Source: Conoideocrella luteorostrata
Lineage: Eukaryota; Ascomycota; Sordariomycetes; Hypocreales; Clavicipitaceae
Assembly (NCBI GenBank): GCA_032433595.1
Contig: JASWJB010000185.1
Span: 1 to 64,000, forward strand
DNA: 64,000 nucleotides
Direction: 5' to 3'
A model generated the notes under the pieces. The model was not told the origin of the DNA and searched no databases. It worked only from the letters and a program-made list of their open reading frames with translations. Positions within the stretch are counted from its first letter, which is position 1; each line of letters starts with the position of its first letter. Below are positions 1 to 10,534 of this stretch, piece by piece. The translations under genes and the position numbers were made by a program.

Positions 1-592
1 TCTTGCTCCCGTTCCGGGGCTGGCTTCAAAAACACCTAATGAGGCTTTGCAGGCGCAGTGGGGCGGGGGGGGGGGGGGGGGTTTACGATACGGACTAGTA
101 AACCCCAATTTCGCGATCGCCTTCCATGATAGGTGACTGCTAGAAGCGCAGCGTCTGGCCCTCACGCCAAATATTGTGCGTGATGTCACTCTGACGGAAT
201 AGTCCATTTCTGGTCGGATATCGGCCATGTCTGCTCCAGGTGCCGCTGCCGCTGTCGGCGCTAACGTATGCTGCCTCCCTGCGCCTGAGGCTACTGGAGG
301 GAGAGTATCATGCAGCTAGCAAACTCTTCGCTGCGGGGTAACGACGAGGATAAGAAGAGAGGAGAGGGCCAAATCTTTAGAAGATCAGAGAAAAAGACGG
401 TCAAAAATAGAGTGTTACCTTGCTGCTACGAAGTAACGAATACATCAGGAGTCTTGTTCATCATTCTACTATATCAGAACCCAGTTGTGACGGCAACAGC
501 TTAAACCAAGCCTTTATTTTATAGTGGCCTACCGTTACTATCCAATATTTTATCACTTAATCGAGCTCAGCTCATTCCGCACAAGACTTAAC
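1..592. other. Intergenic, no supported gene; poly-G run
   Basis: No coding region here has fungal gene structure. A homopolymer of 17 G lies at about 65-81. The 64-codon open frame at 310-504 has no recognisable domain and I do not call it a gene. The stretch just before 593 would carry the methyltransferase promoter. Confidence 0.5.
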
Positions 593-1423
593 ATGAGTTC
601 TGGAGACATCTGGGAGAAGGCGTCGAAGATATATGCGGAGAAAGCCAAGTTAATGACCTATCCTTTTGCGAGAACAATACTCGATGAAGCAAACAAAGTT
701 CTTCCGCTTACAGATCCCGACACTCACGTATTAGATGTTGGCTGCGGATCTGGCGCCATAGCCAATGCACTTGCAAAGGCTTTCCCAGGGGTTAAGATGC
801 TGGCGGTGGATTGGTCAGCCGCGATGCTTGAAATCGTCAACAGTCAAAAGCTACCAAACGTCGAGACAAGACAGGTTAATGGGATGAATTTGACGCCAAT
901 CTTGGCCAGTCAGCCAAAGGGGTTCACACATGTTTTCAGCAATTTCATGAACCAGTTCACGCCTGATCCCTTCCAGCCCATTAAAGAAATGATACGAGCT
1001 GCGCGCTCGGACGGTGTCATTGGGTTGAGCAGCTGGGGAAGCTTCGATATATTAACCATGTTCACCTCCGCAGCTCAATCCGTGGACCCATCTTGGCAGT
1101 CTCCCGGTCCATGGGCCACTAAAGAATTTCCCGAGACAGCTCCACTTATAGAGAACATTTTCCGTTCGTGGGGGCTTATAGAGGTGACATCGCGTGAGAA
1201 AGTTGTTACTTTTGATTTCAAAACCATTAACGAAGTCTTGGATTACTTCTTCGAGTCTGGCAATCCAGCAATGATGAGGCTGATTAATGACTTTAAAGAT
1301 TCTCACTCGGTCGAGGCTTTAGAACGGGTGCGACAAGTAATGCTGGAATCGATTGGGCCGGGGAAATGGGACGTTACGGCTTTGAAGGGCCGAGGGTTTA
1401 TGACTATCGGACGAAAGCCTTGA
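593..1423 (+). CDS. SAM-dependent class I methyltransferase
   Basis: Single-exon gene of 276 residues, a usual size for fungal small-molecule methyltransferases of the UbiE/Methyltransf_25 type. Motif I, VLDVGCGSGAIANAL, sits at about residues 46-60 and forms the SAM-binding loop. The acidic end of strand 2 follows in MLAVDWSAAML. These show a Rossmann-fold enzyme that moves a methyl group from SAM to an unknown acceptor, probably in the cytosol. The frame is open upstream from a GTG at 524, but the first ATG is at 593 and the protein from there (MSSGDIWEKA) starts like family members. No tailoring or backbone enzyme lies beside it, so a secondary-metabolite role is only a possibility. Confidence 0.85.
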   Translation: MSSGDIWEKASKIYAEKAKLMTYPFARTILDEANKVLPLTDPDTHVLDVGCGSGAIANALAKAFPGVKMLAVDWSAAMLEIVNSQKLPNVETRQVNGMNLTPILASQPKGFTHVFSNFMNQFTPDPFQPIKEMIRAARSDGVIGLSSWGSFDILTMFTSAAQSVDPSWQSPGPWATKEFPETAPLIENIFRSWGLIEVTSREKVVTFDFKTINEVLDYFFESGNPAMMRLINDFKDSHSVEALERVRQVMLESIGPGKWDVTALKGRGFMTIGRKP

Positions 1424-2529
1424 CTAGAAGTTGAATAGCAACTCTTCTATCATCTATGCTGCCAAAATTTGAGGCAAAATTTTCTGAAATTTACATACCC
1501 TTGGGATTCTGTGGACTGCGTCGGTGCTTATTTTGGCAGAAAGTGTCGGGAGCCTCGTGCCTCTGACGGAGTAACAGGAGTGGCTCAAGCTAGTCTGGAT
1601 GCGGTTTTCGCGGCCAAGAGCGCGATATCTCCACAATCTTTTCGTAGTTTAGACTTTCCGGTGCATAGAGACTTTAATGTGGGTGGGGAAAAATGCTCCG
1701 ACCGAGCCGAATCCTTCCCCATAATGCATTTCATACGAGATCCTACTAGCTACATACCCAGGCCTATTAAATCACAGAAGACTAGTTAAATCTTGTGAAG
1801 CATGACGTATGATCACATGGGAAGAACCAAGGTAAACCTTCACGACTGCTGGGAATATTTTTCAATGAGCTACGCTGAAACATTGAATAGTCTGCTTGCA
1901 TTGATGACATGTAAGCTTTGACCGAAAGTATTTTGCCCTTACTACTCGTTGTTGAGGCCAATAGCTGCAGCTGCGAGATTAGGCCATACCGCATGAGTCA
2001 TGACCACCATGCGAAAGAGTTACAACCCGTATATGTGTTGAGACTAGAGATGCTCGTCAGGACGATCAGTGCCGTAAATAGCTAGAAAGTTCACAAGGTT
2101 ATATCACAAGGTTAGGTCACAAGGTCGCAAATTGCTTAAAGTGCTCAAAACGCAACAACTGCTGCTACCGCTACTACTGCTTCTACTGCTGCCGTCGCGA
2201 TCTCGAGCGCGTCTCCTTGTCTACAAGTGGGGGCTATATCTCTTGCGGGACTAGCCGCATCTTAGTCCCACGGAGCAGACAACACACGGAGCAAACTCCA
2301 ACTCCGGCTTGGTCTGGACAGGGACCCAGAGTTTCTGAAGTTGGGGTGTGTTGATTGGCAGACATAATGGAGCTCTGGTTAGTACGGTAGTCAATAAAGG
2401 ACGAAGCATTTGGTAACTTGCATTGGCGTTGCCGACTATTCTAAGAGTTAATTGTCGAGCTTTCATAAATCTTTAGATTCGTATAAGATCGTGCTTGAGC
2501 TAATCTTTGGTGCATTGGTCATCCTTGAG
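1424..2529. other. Intergenic, no supported gene; CTG-rich patch
   Basis: Open frames at 1469-1789 and 2251-2466 show no domain or splice structure that I recognise. A CTG/CTA trinucleotide-rich patch lies at about 2153-2200. The stretch may include decayed repeats, but I could not assign them to a family. Confidence 0.4.
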
Positions 2530-2850
2530 CGGCTGTCTTCGAAGGCCCGGCGGTTAAATACACGACATTAGATATTACAGCCGTTAGCTGCGATAGGGTC
2601 ATGTTAAACAGGGGCAAAGAATGCGAATCAGAGCATGTACTGTATTCCTAGCCAAGGATGTCTTAGACTGCCGTGCATGCACTTGGACAAGCGTTCTTTT
2701 GCTCGGTCGTCTTTACTACATGTCCTGCTGTAAAGGAATCAGGGACAAATACTCTACGCCCTGCCCAACTGCCACTTGCCACATGCACCAACCCGGCGTG
2801 ATGGCCGCGCGCGGATTTTGCCGTCTCAGTATAGCTAGGCATTTTGTATC
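2530..2850 (+). repeat. Dispersed repeat family E, partial copy 1
   Basis: Non-coding sequence resembling copies near 18.7, 23.9 and 35.8 kb and a reversed copy near 12.5 kb. Shared blocks include 'cagccgttagctgcgatag' and 'ggacaagcgttcttttgct'. No open frame or terminal repeats are evident, so the class of element is unknown. Ends are approximate. Confidence 0.55.
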
Positions 2851-2851
2851 C

Positions 2852-2992
2852 AAAAATATAATAATTATGCTAATAGTAATTAAATTGCACGAGGGACCGC
2901 GGTAGGGATGCAGGTGTGGTGGTGTTGAGAGAGGGGAAAATTGTGGCTGGCTTCCCTGTGTGGCCGGCTTCGGGCTTCGGGGTGGCCGACGT
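2852..2992 (-). mobile_element. Relic of the Fot/pogo transposon end
   Basis: Read on the minus strand, this matches the first ~140 bp of the intact element at 16851. It starts ACGTCGGCCACC after a TA target, keeps parts of the terminal inverted repeat, and includes the stretch 'ctcgtgcaatt' followed by the AT-rich leader that precedes the transposase ATG. The transposase itself is gone. It abuts repeat E. Confidence 0.55.
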
Positions 2993-2994
2993 TA

Positions 2995-3979
2995 GTGGGT
3001 CACCTAGCTAAATGTACCGGCGCGATCCCACGTAGTTTCAGCTAGTGGTGGGCAGGGTAACTGGCTCACGCCTACTTCGGCGGCTCCGACCTTGCTGTTA
3101 GAAACAAGCATTCGTCAAATGAGTCAAACTTGTCCACCTAGATTAGGAGCTGCCAAGCAATTCGGGATGCATGAAGCTTTATCTAGGAGCAGAAGCTAAA
3201 GTCTAAGTCTTTGGCGGCGATTCTCATCTGTGCGGAGGCTACGCCGACACGCAGCTTGCCACCTGCAACGCTGATTTTGCCCTATCGACTGCTGCTGGAA
3301 CGGGGCGGCCAAAAGTCATGTGCCCGAGTGATGATACTGCTGACGACGATGAGCCTGAAAATCCCTCATATCTCATCCCACTGTCTTGGAATTACTTTGA
3401 TCGGATGCATTTAGCTCTACCTCTCTCAATGCTTGCTCTATAGCCTCGTTAATGCTTCTGGCATTTAATTACGCCCACTGTCCTGCCTTCCTGCCTTCCG
3501 TCCATGTCAGGCATTGGATACGACTCATGAATTTTTCAACCTCCGCAAGGTTTTTCTCGGCGCGGAGTTGCAGTGTGTGGATATTATGACCGTTATGTAG
3601 CTGCCCTGTTATTGCCGGAGGCTATGGTGGCGCTAGCATCCTTTGGGAGGTGATGTATGATGCTGTTTCAGCAAAGACTCCAGCACTTATGCAATTTAGT
3701 AACCAGTTCCAAGAACCCAGTCAGGAAAACTATACCACAGCCCGAGACAGCTTCAAATGCTAAAATGCACCGGTTTTTCAAATTTGTCTTATCAACAAAA
3801 ATCACTTAGATAGCTGATGATTCAATTATAAATAGCGACGAGTCTTGCAAATCTCCGCCCATGGCATAGTTAAACATCAACCCCATCTGATTCAACCCGA
3901 AAACAGGACGTGGCTCTTCTTCATTCTCTGGAAACCCTTCATTACAACCTTTTATTTTGCGTACCACTTAAGAGTCATC
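2995..3979. other. Intergenic; promoter of the secreted protein at its right end
   Basis: No gene is supported here. A TATA-like 'ttataaata' lies near 3827, about 150 bp before the ATG at 3980, and is the likely core promoter of that gene. Confidence 0.4.
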
Positions 3980-4369
3980 ATGAGATATACTTTTATGTCT
4001 ATGATTGCTCTCGTCGGCACTTTAGCCGCGTCTTTTCCAATAGCAAAAGACACGGTAGGGAGGGAGGGAATTTGCGAGTCAAAGGTTAATAAAGACAAGC
4101 TTGTCCAACACTGCATGAAAAATGTAAAATTTTCCCTCAGCAGCGAGGATCAGCCTGAAACTTGGAATAAAAAGATAGCACGATGTGAGAAAAGAATAAA
4201 CGACTGGATCAGCGAGAAATCTAAAAACAATCCGATTTGTTCTGGCAACTCGAACGGGAAGACCGAGACGACCAAGTCTCCAAACGAAGAGACCGAGGGA
4301 ACCAAGCCTCAGATCGAGAAAAACGAGTCTCCAAACAAGGAGGCCGAGAAGGTCAACGCTTCGAACTAG
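3980..4369 (+). CDS. Small secreted protein with charged repetitive tail
   Basis: A 129-residue protein. The frame is open upstream of 3980, but the ATG there begins a typical signal peptide: MRYTF, a hydrophobic core SMIALVGTLAASF, then a small-residue cleavage zone near residues 17-22. The predicted mature part has four cysteines (in ICESK, HCMKN, ARCEK and PICSG), which could form two disulfides. The last ~40 residues are Lys/Glu/Asn/Thr-rich imperfect repeats around ETTKSPNEETEGTK and ESPNKEAEK. Size, export signal and lack of a known domain fit an effector-like protein. The family is not recognised and function is unknown. An LTR of family A begins 88 bp downstream. Confidence 0.6.
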   Translation: MRYTFMSMIALVGTLAASFPIAKDTVGREGICESKVNKDKLVQHCMKNVKFSLSSEDQPETWNKKIARCEKRINDWISEKSKNNPICSGNSNGKTETTKSPNEETEGTKPQIEKNESPNKEAEKVNASN

Positions 4370-4457
4370 GGTGGCATGCAACTAATTGGTCTACCTATAA
4401 AAGGGACCAAAAAGCCTTCAGACGAAGAAGAAAAGGCATAGAGTCGAAAAGGCATGT

Positions 4458-4671
4458 TGTTGGAATTCCTCGTCAAGCATACAAGCAATTGCAGACAAAT
4501 GTCACGTGGCCATCCTAGCGCGCCTCTCTTATACATCGCGCCCGGGGGCATTCCTCTTCCTCTTCTTCTTCTCTTTAGATAGCAAAGAATGAATTAAACT
4601 GTTTTGCACATCGTTTTACTTCACCTTCTGGTATCGATACCATCATCACCCGAAGCTCTGTGCTTCCTACA
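4458..4671 (+). mobile_element. Solo LTR, family A (copia-like ends)
   Basis: Begins TGTTGGAATTCCTCGTCAAGC and ends CTTCCTACA, so it has the TG..CA termini of an LTR. It carries the family's CACGTG box, a TATA-like 'cttatacatcg', a CT-rich tract and the 'ggtatcgata' block. No internal gag/pol sequence and no clean target-site duplication adjoin it. Confidence 0.75.
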
Positions 4672-4674
4672 TAA

Positions 4675-4940
4675 TTACTATCGTTAGCCTCGACGCCGGC
4701 GCCTTTCTCAAGCAGCTGCTTCACCACGGCCTCGTGGCCGTTCACAAAGGCCCAAATCAGTGGTGCTCGGCTAGAGTTGTCCCAAGCCTCGACGTCGGCG
4801 CCCTTCTTAAGCAACTGCTTCACCATGACCTCGTGTCCTATTCAAGCAGCTTAAGATAGTAGTATTTTGCCCAGATTTTCCCTAGCCACAATAGTAGCGC
4901 CGCAGTTAAGAAGTACATATAGAATCTCTAAGTGTCCTTG
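4675..4940 (-). pseudogene. Ankyrin-repeat protein relic
   Basis: Minus-strand translation gives about three degraded ankyrin units: GHLEILYVLLNCGATIVA, then [29 protein letters not shown], then [18 protein letters not shown]. Reading between the first and second units is broken by stops near 4845-4870. The open frame runs on into the family A LTR, so its C-terminal ~30 residues come from the mobile element. It looks like the remnant of a larger ankyrin protein cut by the LTR and then decayed. Confidence 0.6.
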
Positions 4941-6242
4941 CTATATAACTATAAACAGAGCTAACTAATTAATAATAAAAGATATATTTAGGTACTAGGT
5001 TAATATATTTTATATTTATATCATAATAATATTCACCTATTATATGTGTTTATTATGCTCTCTTAGCTCTGTCTAACTAAGGATTTAAGTATACTGTTTA
5101 AGACGGACGAGGTCTTGCCGCGACTGCCGTCATCAACGCAGCAATGTATCTCGACGAACTATTCCCAATACTAGCACTAAACTTCTTTGTCATCCTGAAA
5201 TCCCTTGTATCTCTTGTCCGAGATCCAGAACAGGTGGCGTATTTTGCCTTATTACTATTTCTGACAGGCTTTATTCAGAAGTAAAGGCAGTACTCTCATG
5301 GCCGGCATATTTAGCATGAATGACGAATTTAAGCCAAGGGCCACCCAATTCAGGAAGCTCTGGGCTATTGGTCTTCCAGTTTGCGGAGCGCATGCACTGG
5401 GACTAGTATACGGAAGGCGGCTATGAAGAGTCTTGCCAGGTTTGGCTGAGTACTTGGCAATTGGGATTAAAAGCCGCGATGTTGTGAAGTAAAATGGAAA
5501 TGATTTATATCAGCAAAAACAAGGGAAAATAGAAGTAATAGAGGCTAATAAAGGAAAGAGAAGAAGAGGGATGAGGAACAAGGAGAAGCGGATAAAGACT
5601 AAAATAAAGATAAACTGCTATTAGTTAGTCAACATATCGTCTATGGATGCGCTGCATACCTAGTATATCAGAACTGGTATAGCTGAGCGTATCTATCTAT
5701 GCATGTTCGGTTTGTCTATTATAGCAAGCTGAGCTTTAACAAAATATTAGAACTAAGAACCAAGTTATAGTTGTAAGTAGTCAAGGCAAGTAAGAGGACA
5801 CTACTGAGAATGAAGACTCCAGCACTCGGGCGATCAATAATCCAATGTCTATTGTCACAATGGTTCCATGGGCTAGCCACGGAACAAACCTTCGGCGGAG
5901 TGACATAATGTACGCTTCCTGAGCAAGAATTACATTGTTCTGCCCCTCCACTAGCTGTTGCTGGCGTCCATGAGAAAGATTCTGCGCTCAGCTACGCTTA
6001 CAAAAGTTGCACGGTGAGATGGTGTTTCATATGTGGCGAAAGCTCGAAGCCGTCATGTGCGACACGGACTTTACTAGTGTCATTTTATAGCATACACCAG
6101 GCATTAATAATGCTCACATACATGCAACAAGCCTGCCATTGTGCGGTAACCATCACATCCCATCTTAATTCCCATCACGCTCAGCAATCGTCAAAACAAA
6201 CACCCACCCAATATGAGTGGAACTGCATTAGAGGTTAGACAG
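4941..6242. other. Gene-free, AT-rich and decayed sequence
   Basis: The first ~150 bp are strongly AT-rich. A short plus-strand stretch near 5103-5285 reads like part of a hydrophobic protein (DELFPILALNFFVILKSL) but has no start, no splice context and an early stop. I see no supportable gene. The open frame at 6014-6238 is not convincing. Confidence 0.4.
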
Positions 6243-6734
6243 TCACCCATCCAACCCCAGCTTCTTCACCACCGCATCGCGCAACTTGTCAACGTGGTCC
6301 AAAAACTCGATCCCAAACCTCTGACACACTATCTGCACATTACCCCTCTTGACATATCCCTCTGGAGCTACAGCAATCACCTTGCCCGGTTCACGCGCAG
6401 AAAGTCCGAATTCCAAAAGACTAATCGGAGCCGCCGTGGCTGGGTGGAAATATACGACGAGCAGATCCGCCGCGAGCTGCTTATCAAGCTCCCATGTAAC
6501 TTGCTGGCGATACGGGGCGAAATTAATGTCTTCGCGCCACGTGCTATCCCAGTCTGGCCGGTTGGGATTATATATGGTGATTGGGTACGATGATAGCGAG
6601 GCAGTTAGTTTTTCGCGCCAGTCTTCCTTGTCAACGCTGGTGGTTGTGCCGGCAAGGAATATGGCCTTGGCTCCAGTGGCTGCCTCTTCCGAGGGGGCGC
6701 GTATGATTTGGAATGAAAAAGCCATTTGAGACAT
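6243..6734 (-). CDS. Nucleoside 2-deoxyribosyltransferase-like protein
   Basis: A 163-residue intronless protein. The pattern FLAGTTT..., then YNPNRPDWDSTW, then the ELDKQLAADLLVVYFHP block and LLEFGLSA fits the nucleoside 2-deoxyribosyltransferase-like fold: an N-terminal ligand loop, a conserved Asp/Trp patch and the ISLLEFG glutamate used as nucleophile in the family. Such enzymes cleave or exchange N-glycosidic bonds of deoxynucleosides; whether this one does is unproven. The frame stays open to 6812, but the ATG at 6734 (or 6725) gives the usual length. It sits alone between repeats. Confidence 0.7.
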   Translation of the reverse strand: MSQMAFSFQIIRAPSEEAATGAKAIFLAGTTTSVDKEDWREKLTASLSSYPITIYNPNRPDWDSTWREDINFAPYRQQVTWELDKQLAADLLVVYFHPATAAPISLLEFGLSAREPGKVIAVAPEGYVKRGNVQIVCQRFGIEFLDHVDKLRDAVVKKLGLDG

Positions 6735-7337
6735 ATAGCGCTGAGAGAGCGAGGAACTAAATAAGGTGAGAAGGTGAGGAAATTGAGATGGTGAGAGGAC
6801 CAAAATGCGCATTTCACGAAAGAAGAACTCAGCCTAGAGTTAAAATGAGGCTTGGGCCGTGACGAGATCGCGGCTGCCCGAAAGCCCGAGGCGGAGTACC
6901 AGTCATAATTGCAGGAAGTCGTATGGCCAACAACATTACGGAGTAACTGGTTACTCCGTACTCCGTATGCACCTAAGTATAACTTGTATCGCTCCACTTT
7001 TTCGGTGACAGGCTTGATACCTTATCTTCAAACATTTACTTTGTACTAGCATATATGATTATAACGCGCCCGCTTATTTAGTTAACGAGGAAAAGTTCCC
7101 GCATTGCTTACATATGGCTATTTGTTGCAATGGTGCTGCAATAGTGCTGGGATAGAATAACATGACTTGGCCGTGAAAAATGTCCGCATTCGTTCAAATC
7201 ATCAAATCGTTAGTGTACCGTGGTCATTGCCATTGTCTTCCCTCCGGATGAGTTCCATCAATGTCTCGCCTCGTCTGTACGCCTGTCACCACCCAAACGT
7301 TCAGTAGAAAAACGACAGATCAAAAGAGATGAGCTTT
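6735..7337. other. Intergenic; contains a TACGGAGTAAC palindrome
   Basis: No gene is supported. At 6937-6960 there is an 11-bp perfect inverted repeat, TACGGAGTAAC-tg-GTTACTCCGTA, followed by another ACTCCGTA. A related 14-bp palindrome, ACTCCGTACGGAGT, occurs at about 20230-20243. Confidence 0.5.
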
Positions 7338-10300
7338 TCATGACCTAGTTTGCCTTTTTTGCGCCTCCGTGACTTGTGTTTCTAGGTCCTGAGCCTCCAT
7401 CAGTCTTCCTTGCTTCTTATACATGGCTGCCAGTTGCTCCATGCTTGCGAGCGTTTGGTGGTGCTCCATCCCCAATATCCTGATACGAGTTGCCAAGGCC
7501 TGTAATAACAGCTCCTCAGCCTTTGCCATCTGCCCGTCATCGGAGTAAATCGAAGCTAGGCTACTCATACTCACGACCGTATGATGATGGTCCGGGCCAA
7601 GAACTTTTTGGCGCAGCTCAAGTACCTGCCGACCGATTTCCTCTGCCTTGGCGCGCCTCCCTTGACTATGGTAAGTCAAGGATAGATGGGCCATGCTCGT
7701 GAGAGTTGAGAAATGCTCCGGTCCCAAGATAATTTTACGGGCCTCGAAAACTCGTGACTGCATCGCTTCGGCCTCGTCCCATCGTCCTTGGTTGTGGTAG
7801 CTGACGGCGAGGTTGCTCATGCCACTCAGCGTGTGCGGATGATCCATTCCCAAAACTTTGATGCGAATGTTCATTACCTGAACTAATAGCTTTTCCGCTT
7901 CCTGATATCGGCCTTGGTTGTTGTAGGTGTGGGCGAGATTACCAATGCTGAGCAGAGTGTCGGGGTGCTCAACGCCGAGCACTTTCTTCCGACCAGTAAT
8001 GGTCTGTTTACCCAGTTGTTCCGCCTGGTCCCACCACCCTTGGCAGTTGTACAGGTAAACTAAGTTGCTCATGCCGACCAGTGTTTCAGGATGTTCAAGA
8101 CCTAGGACGCGTTTTCGAAGCTCCATGGTTTGCAGTTCTAGTGCTTCTGCTTTTTTCCATTGCGACAAATCACTGTAAGTCATGGCCAAGTGGCTCATGG
8201 TGGATAGCGTCTCCGGATTGTCCTCACCAAGAATCTTCTTTTGGCCCTCCATCGCTTTCAGCCCAAGGGTCTTGGCTTCTACAAACCGACTCTGCGAATG
8301 ATAAGCCAAGGCCAATTTACTGACACTCCGGAGAGTATCTGCGTGCTCATCACCAAGTGCTCTTGATCGAAATTCCATCACTTCTTGGAACAAGATTGCT
8401 GATTCGTTGAACCTCCCATCACTGTAGTAACACAGAGCGATCTTCCATGCCAGGTCAACTCTGCTGGGATTGTCCCTAGCGATCAGCTTGGAGTCCAAAA
8501 CCTGCCAAGCATGAGGTAAATAAGTCCTCCACGTAGCTCTGTTTCTGTGCTCGTGGTCTGGGATCGCCTCTGCCAGTCGCTTAGCTGCTCGGTGGTTCCA
8601 TTCAGCAAGTGTGGTTTTGCCTCGAAGCCAGTTCCGGATTGCGAGATGTACAAGCCTATGTAGATCAATCGTCGAATCTACCGCTCGCCGTGTTATGAAG
8701 GAATATGCGCTCAACGTCCCGATGGCATCCATCTCCTGTTTGCGCGACGAACCATGTGGTAGAAGAAGCTGTGGAATATCTTTGTAATCGATGCAAGCCA
8801 TAAAGGACATGTACTCTGTTGCCAGTGGATCGCGCTGTTGGATTTGTTGGAAAGAAATCAGCCAGGTCGTAGCTACTGGGTTCTTCAAGTCGGGGTATCT
8901 TGCATCATCCTCAAAATTCTCGCTCAGCAGATCAATAACATGCTGCTCCTGGCAGTTTAGCAAAACTAAGTAGTCAGCCAAAGTGATGCCATTCTCGTTG
9001 ATGTATGCAGCTGCTTGGGCGATTGCGAGCGGTAGATGAGTGAGCCAACGGAGCAATTCTTTTGCATCTTCGGGCCGCGTTTCAACGAGCGTCTTGTCAA
9101 TCAAACAGTTTTGCAGCATATCGATGGCAGTCTCTTTTGTCATTTTCGACACTTCAACCACGTTTTGTTGTGCGAGCTTGACGCCGAGTTTTCTGTCCCG
9201 CGTTGTGAAGATGACTCGTCCAGTCTTGCTTCGTGGAATGTAGTCCATCAAGCTGCGCGATTCGGGTCCAACTTTGTCTATCCACATCTGCATCTCGTCG
9301 GCATTGTCAAAGATGAGTAACCATTGCCCTGCAGCGTCGCTGCTCAGGAAATCTTGGACCAGTTTCTTGCTATCCGCATCTTTGCCACCAGAGTCCTGGA
9401 TCCCCAACTGTTGCGCTACAGCGTGGTACCCCCGATCGAGGCTCTCCATGCTCGTAGCCTGTATCCAGATGGCGGAGCAGTTTTTGTCTTTTTGTTTAGC
9501 TCGGTACAGCAGCTCAAGTACAAGCTGTGTCTTTCCAATGCCGCCAAGCCCACAAATTGCGACTTTCGCGAACTGATCGGCGGCGAATAACTTGTTCTCA
9601 AGCACGGCCAGCTCTTTCTCGCGACCGGTGAAGCGACTGTTCCTATCAAAGGGCACAATCCACTGATTGCCGGGTTGTTGAGATTCCGGCTTCGATGTAT
9701 ACTTGCGAGGATTTCCCAACTGACGTTCGATCTCCGACTGTAGGCGCTGGAGCGCATGCTGTCTCCCTTCTCCGTACATTGCTGGCATGTGAAGATCGAA
9801 GATGCCGAGAAGTGAATAGACACTGTCTTCCTCGCGCGTAGTTTGTCTTTTTTTCATCCACAACAGCTTCTCATCCGTGCTGAAGAAAGACAGAGGAGTG
9901 CCTCTAAGCGCGGCGACAGGAATACCCGTGATTTGAGAAATCTGTTTCTCCAACGCTTGTTTTGAGCCAAAGGGTATTCCTTCCCTGGAGAAGAATTCGA
10001 CCGAGGAAGAAGCCAAAAGCTCCTGTAGTGTCCAACCGCGTGTGAACCAGCGACTGTGTTGTAGTTGTGTATTTACGACGAGGTCGGAATCGCCATTTGC
10101 CAAATGCAATGAAACGTCGCTTAGCAGCACGTAGCATTTATTGGAGCGCTGATACCAGCCAAACATAGAATTGATGGCTTCGCTCAGTTCAGCGCTGCTC
10201 GATTTGTCGATGCAGCAGGTGTCGACCCAAAAGTACTGGAGCTTGTCCTTTTTTGCCTGCTGTCCGCAGAAGTAGAGTTTGTCGAAGCTCGGATCGTTTT

Positions 10301-10454
10301 CGTTCGTCTTGTCCGCCGCCAACGTGACGTCTTGGAACGTCGCCTCGAGCTCACCACGCCAAGTGTGGGACAAGATGGCGTAGCTGGGGACGTCGCGCTC
10401 GTGGAACTGGATCAAGCTGAATGTTCCATCACTGTTCATCCGCAAAAGGCGCAT
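7338..10454 (-). CDS. HET / NB-ARC / TPR NLR-type receptor
   Basis: Intronless, 1038 residues. An N-terminal HET domain (residues ~1-260) shows YAILSHTW, DTCCIDK and WFTRGWTLQELLA. A central NB-ARC/STAND NTPase (about 275-560) has the P-loop GLGGIGKT near residue 300, Walker B WLLIFDNADE near 375, the sensor TTRD and the helical GLPL-like LTHLPLAIAQAA. The C-terminus (about 675-1030) is eight 42-residue TPR_10/kinesin-light-chain repeats plus a partial ninth, each with an LG..HP.TL core. Proteins of this plan act in fungal nonself recognition and heterokaryon incompatibility, with TPRs sensing, NB-ARC switching and HET triggering cell death. The start is set at 10454 (MRLLRMNSDG); the frame continues upstream into an LTR and is not native there. 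Confidence 0.9.
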   Translation of the reverse strand: MRLLRMNSDGTFSLIQFHERDVPSYAILSHTWRGELEATFQDVTLAADKTNENDPSFDKLYFCGQQAKKDKLQYFWVDTCCIDKSSSAELSEAINSMFGWYQRSNKCYVLLSDVSLHLANGDSDLVVNTQLQHSRWFTRGWTLQELLASSSVEFFSREGIPFGSKQALEKQISQITGIPVAALRGTPLSFFSTDEKLLWMKKRQTTREEDSVYSLLGIFDLHMPAMYGEGRQHALQRLQSEIERQLGNPRKYTSKPESQQPGNQWIVPFDRNSRFTGREKELAVLENKLFAADQFAKVAICGLGGIGKTQLVLELLYRAKQKDKNCSAIWIQATSMESLDRGYHAVAQQLGIQDSGGKDADSKKLVQDFLSSDAAGQWLLIFDNADEMQMWIDKVGPESRSLMDYIPRSKTGRVIFTTRDRKLGVKLAQQNVVEVSKMTKETAIDMLQNCLIDKTLVETRPEDAKELLRWLTHLPLAIAQAAAYINENGITLADYLVLLNCQEQHVIDLLSENFEDDARYPDLKNPVATTWLISFQQIQQRDPLATEYMSFMACIDYKDIPQLLLPHGSSRKQEMDAIGTLSAYSFITRRAVDSTIDLHRLVHLAIRNWLRGKTTLAEWNHRAAKRLAEAIPDHEHRNRATWRTYLPHAWQVLDSKLIARDNPSRVDLAWKIALCYYSDGRFNESAILFQEVMEFRSRALGDEHADTLRSVSKLALAYHSQSRFVEAKTLGLKAMEGQKKILGEDNPETLSTMSHLAMTYSDLSQWKKAEALELQTMELRKRVLGLEHPETLVGMSNLVYLYNCQGWWDQAEQLGKQTITGRKKVLGVEHPDTLLSIGNLAHTYNNQGRYQEAEKLLVQVMNIRIKVLGMDHPHTLSGMSNLAVSYHNQGRWDEAEAMQSRVFEARKIILGPEHFSTLTSMAHLSLTYHSQGRRAKAEEIGRQVLELRQKVLGPDHHHTVVSMSSLASIYSDDGQMAKAEELLLQALATRIRILGMEHHQTLASMEQLAAMYKKQGRLMEAQDLETQVTEAQKRQTRS

Positions 10455-10534
10455 CGCGGGTCGTCTCGACACTGCAGGGTGTAAGCTCAGCACTAGGCCA
10501 CTGCGAGCGATGGACGGTCCAATATTGACGTCTC

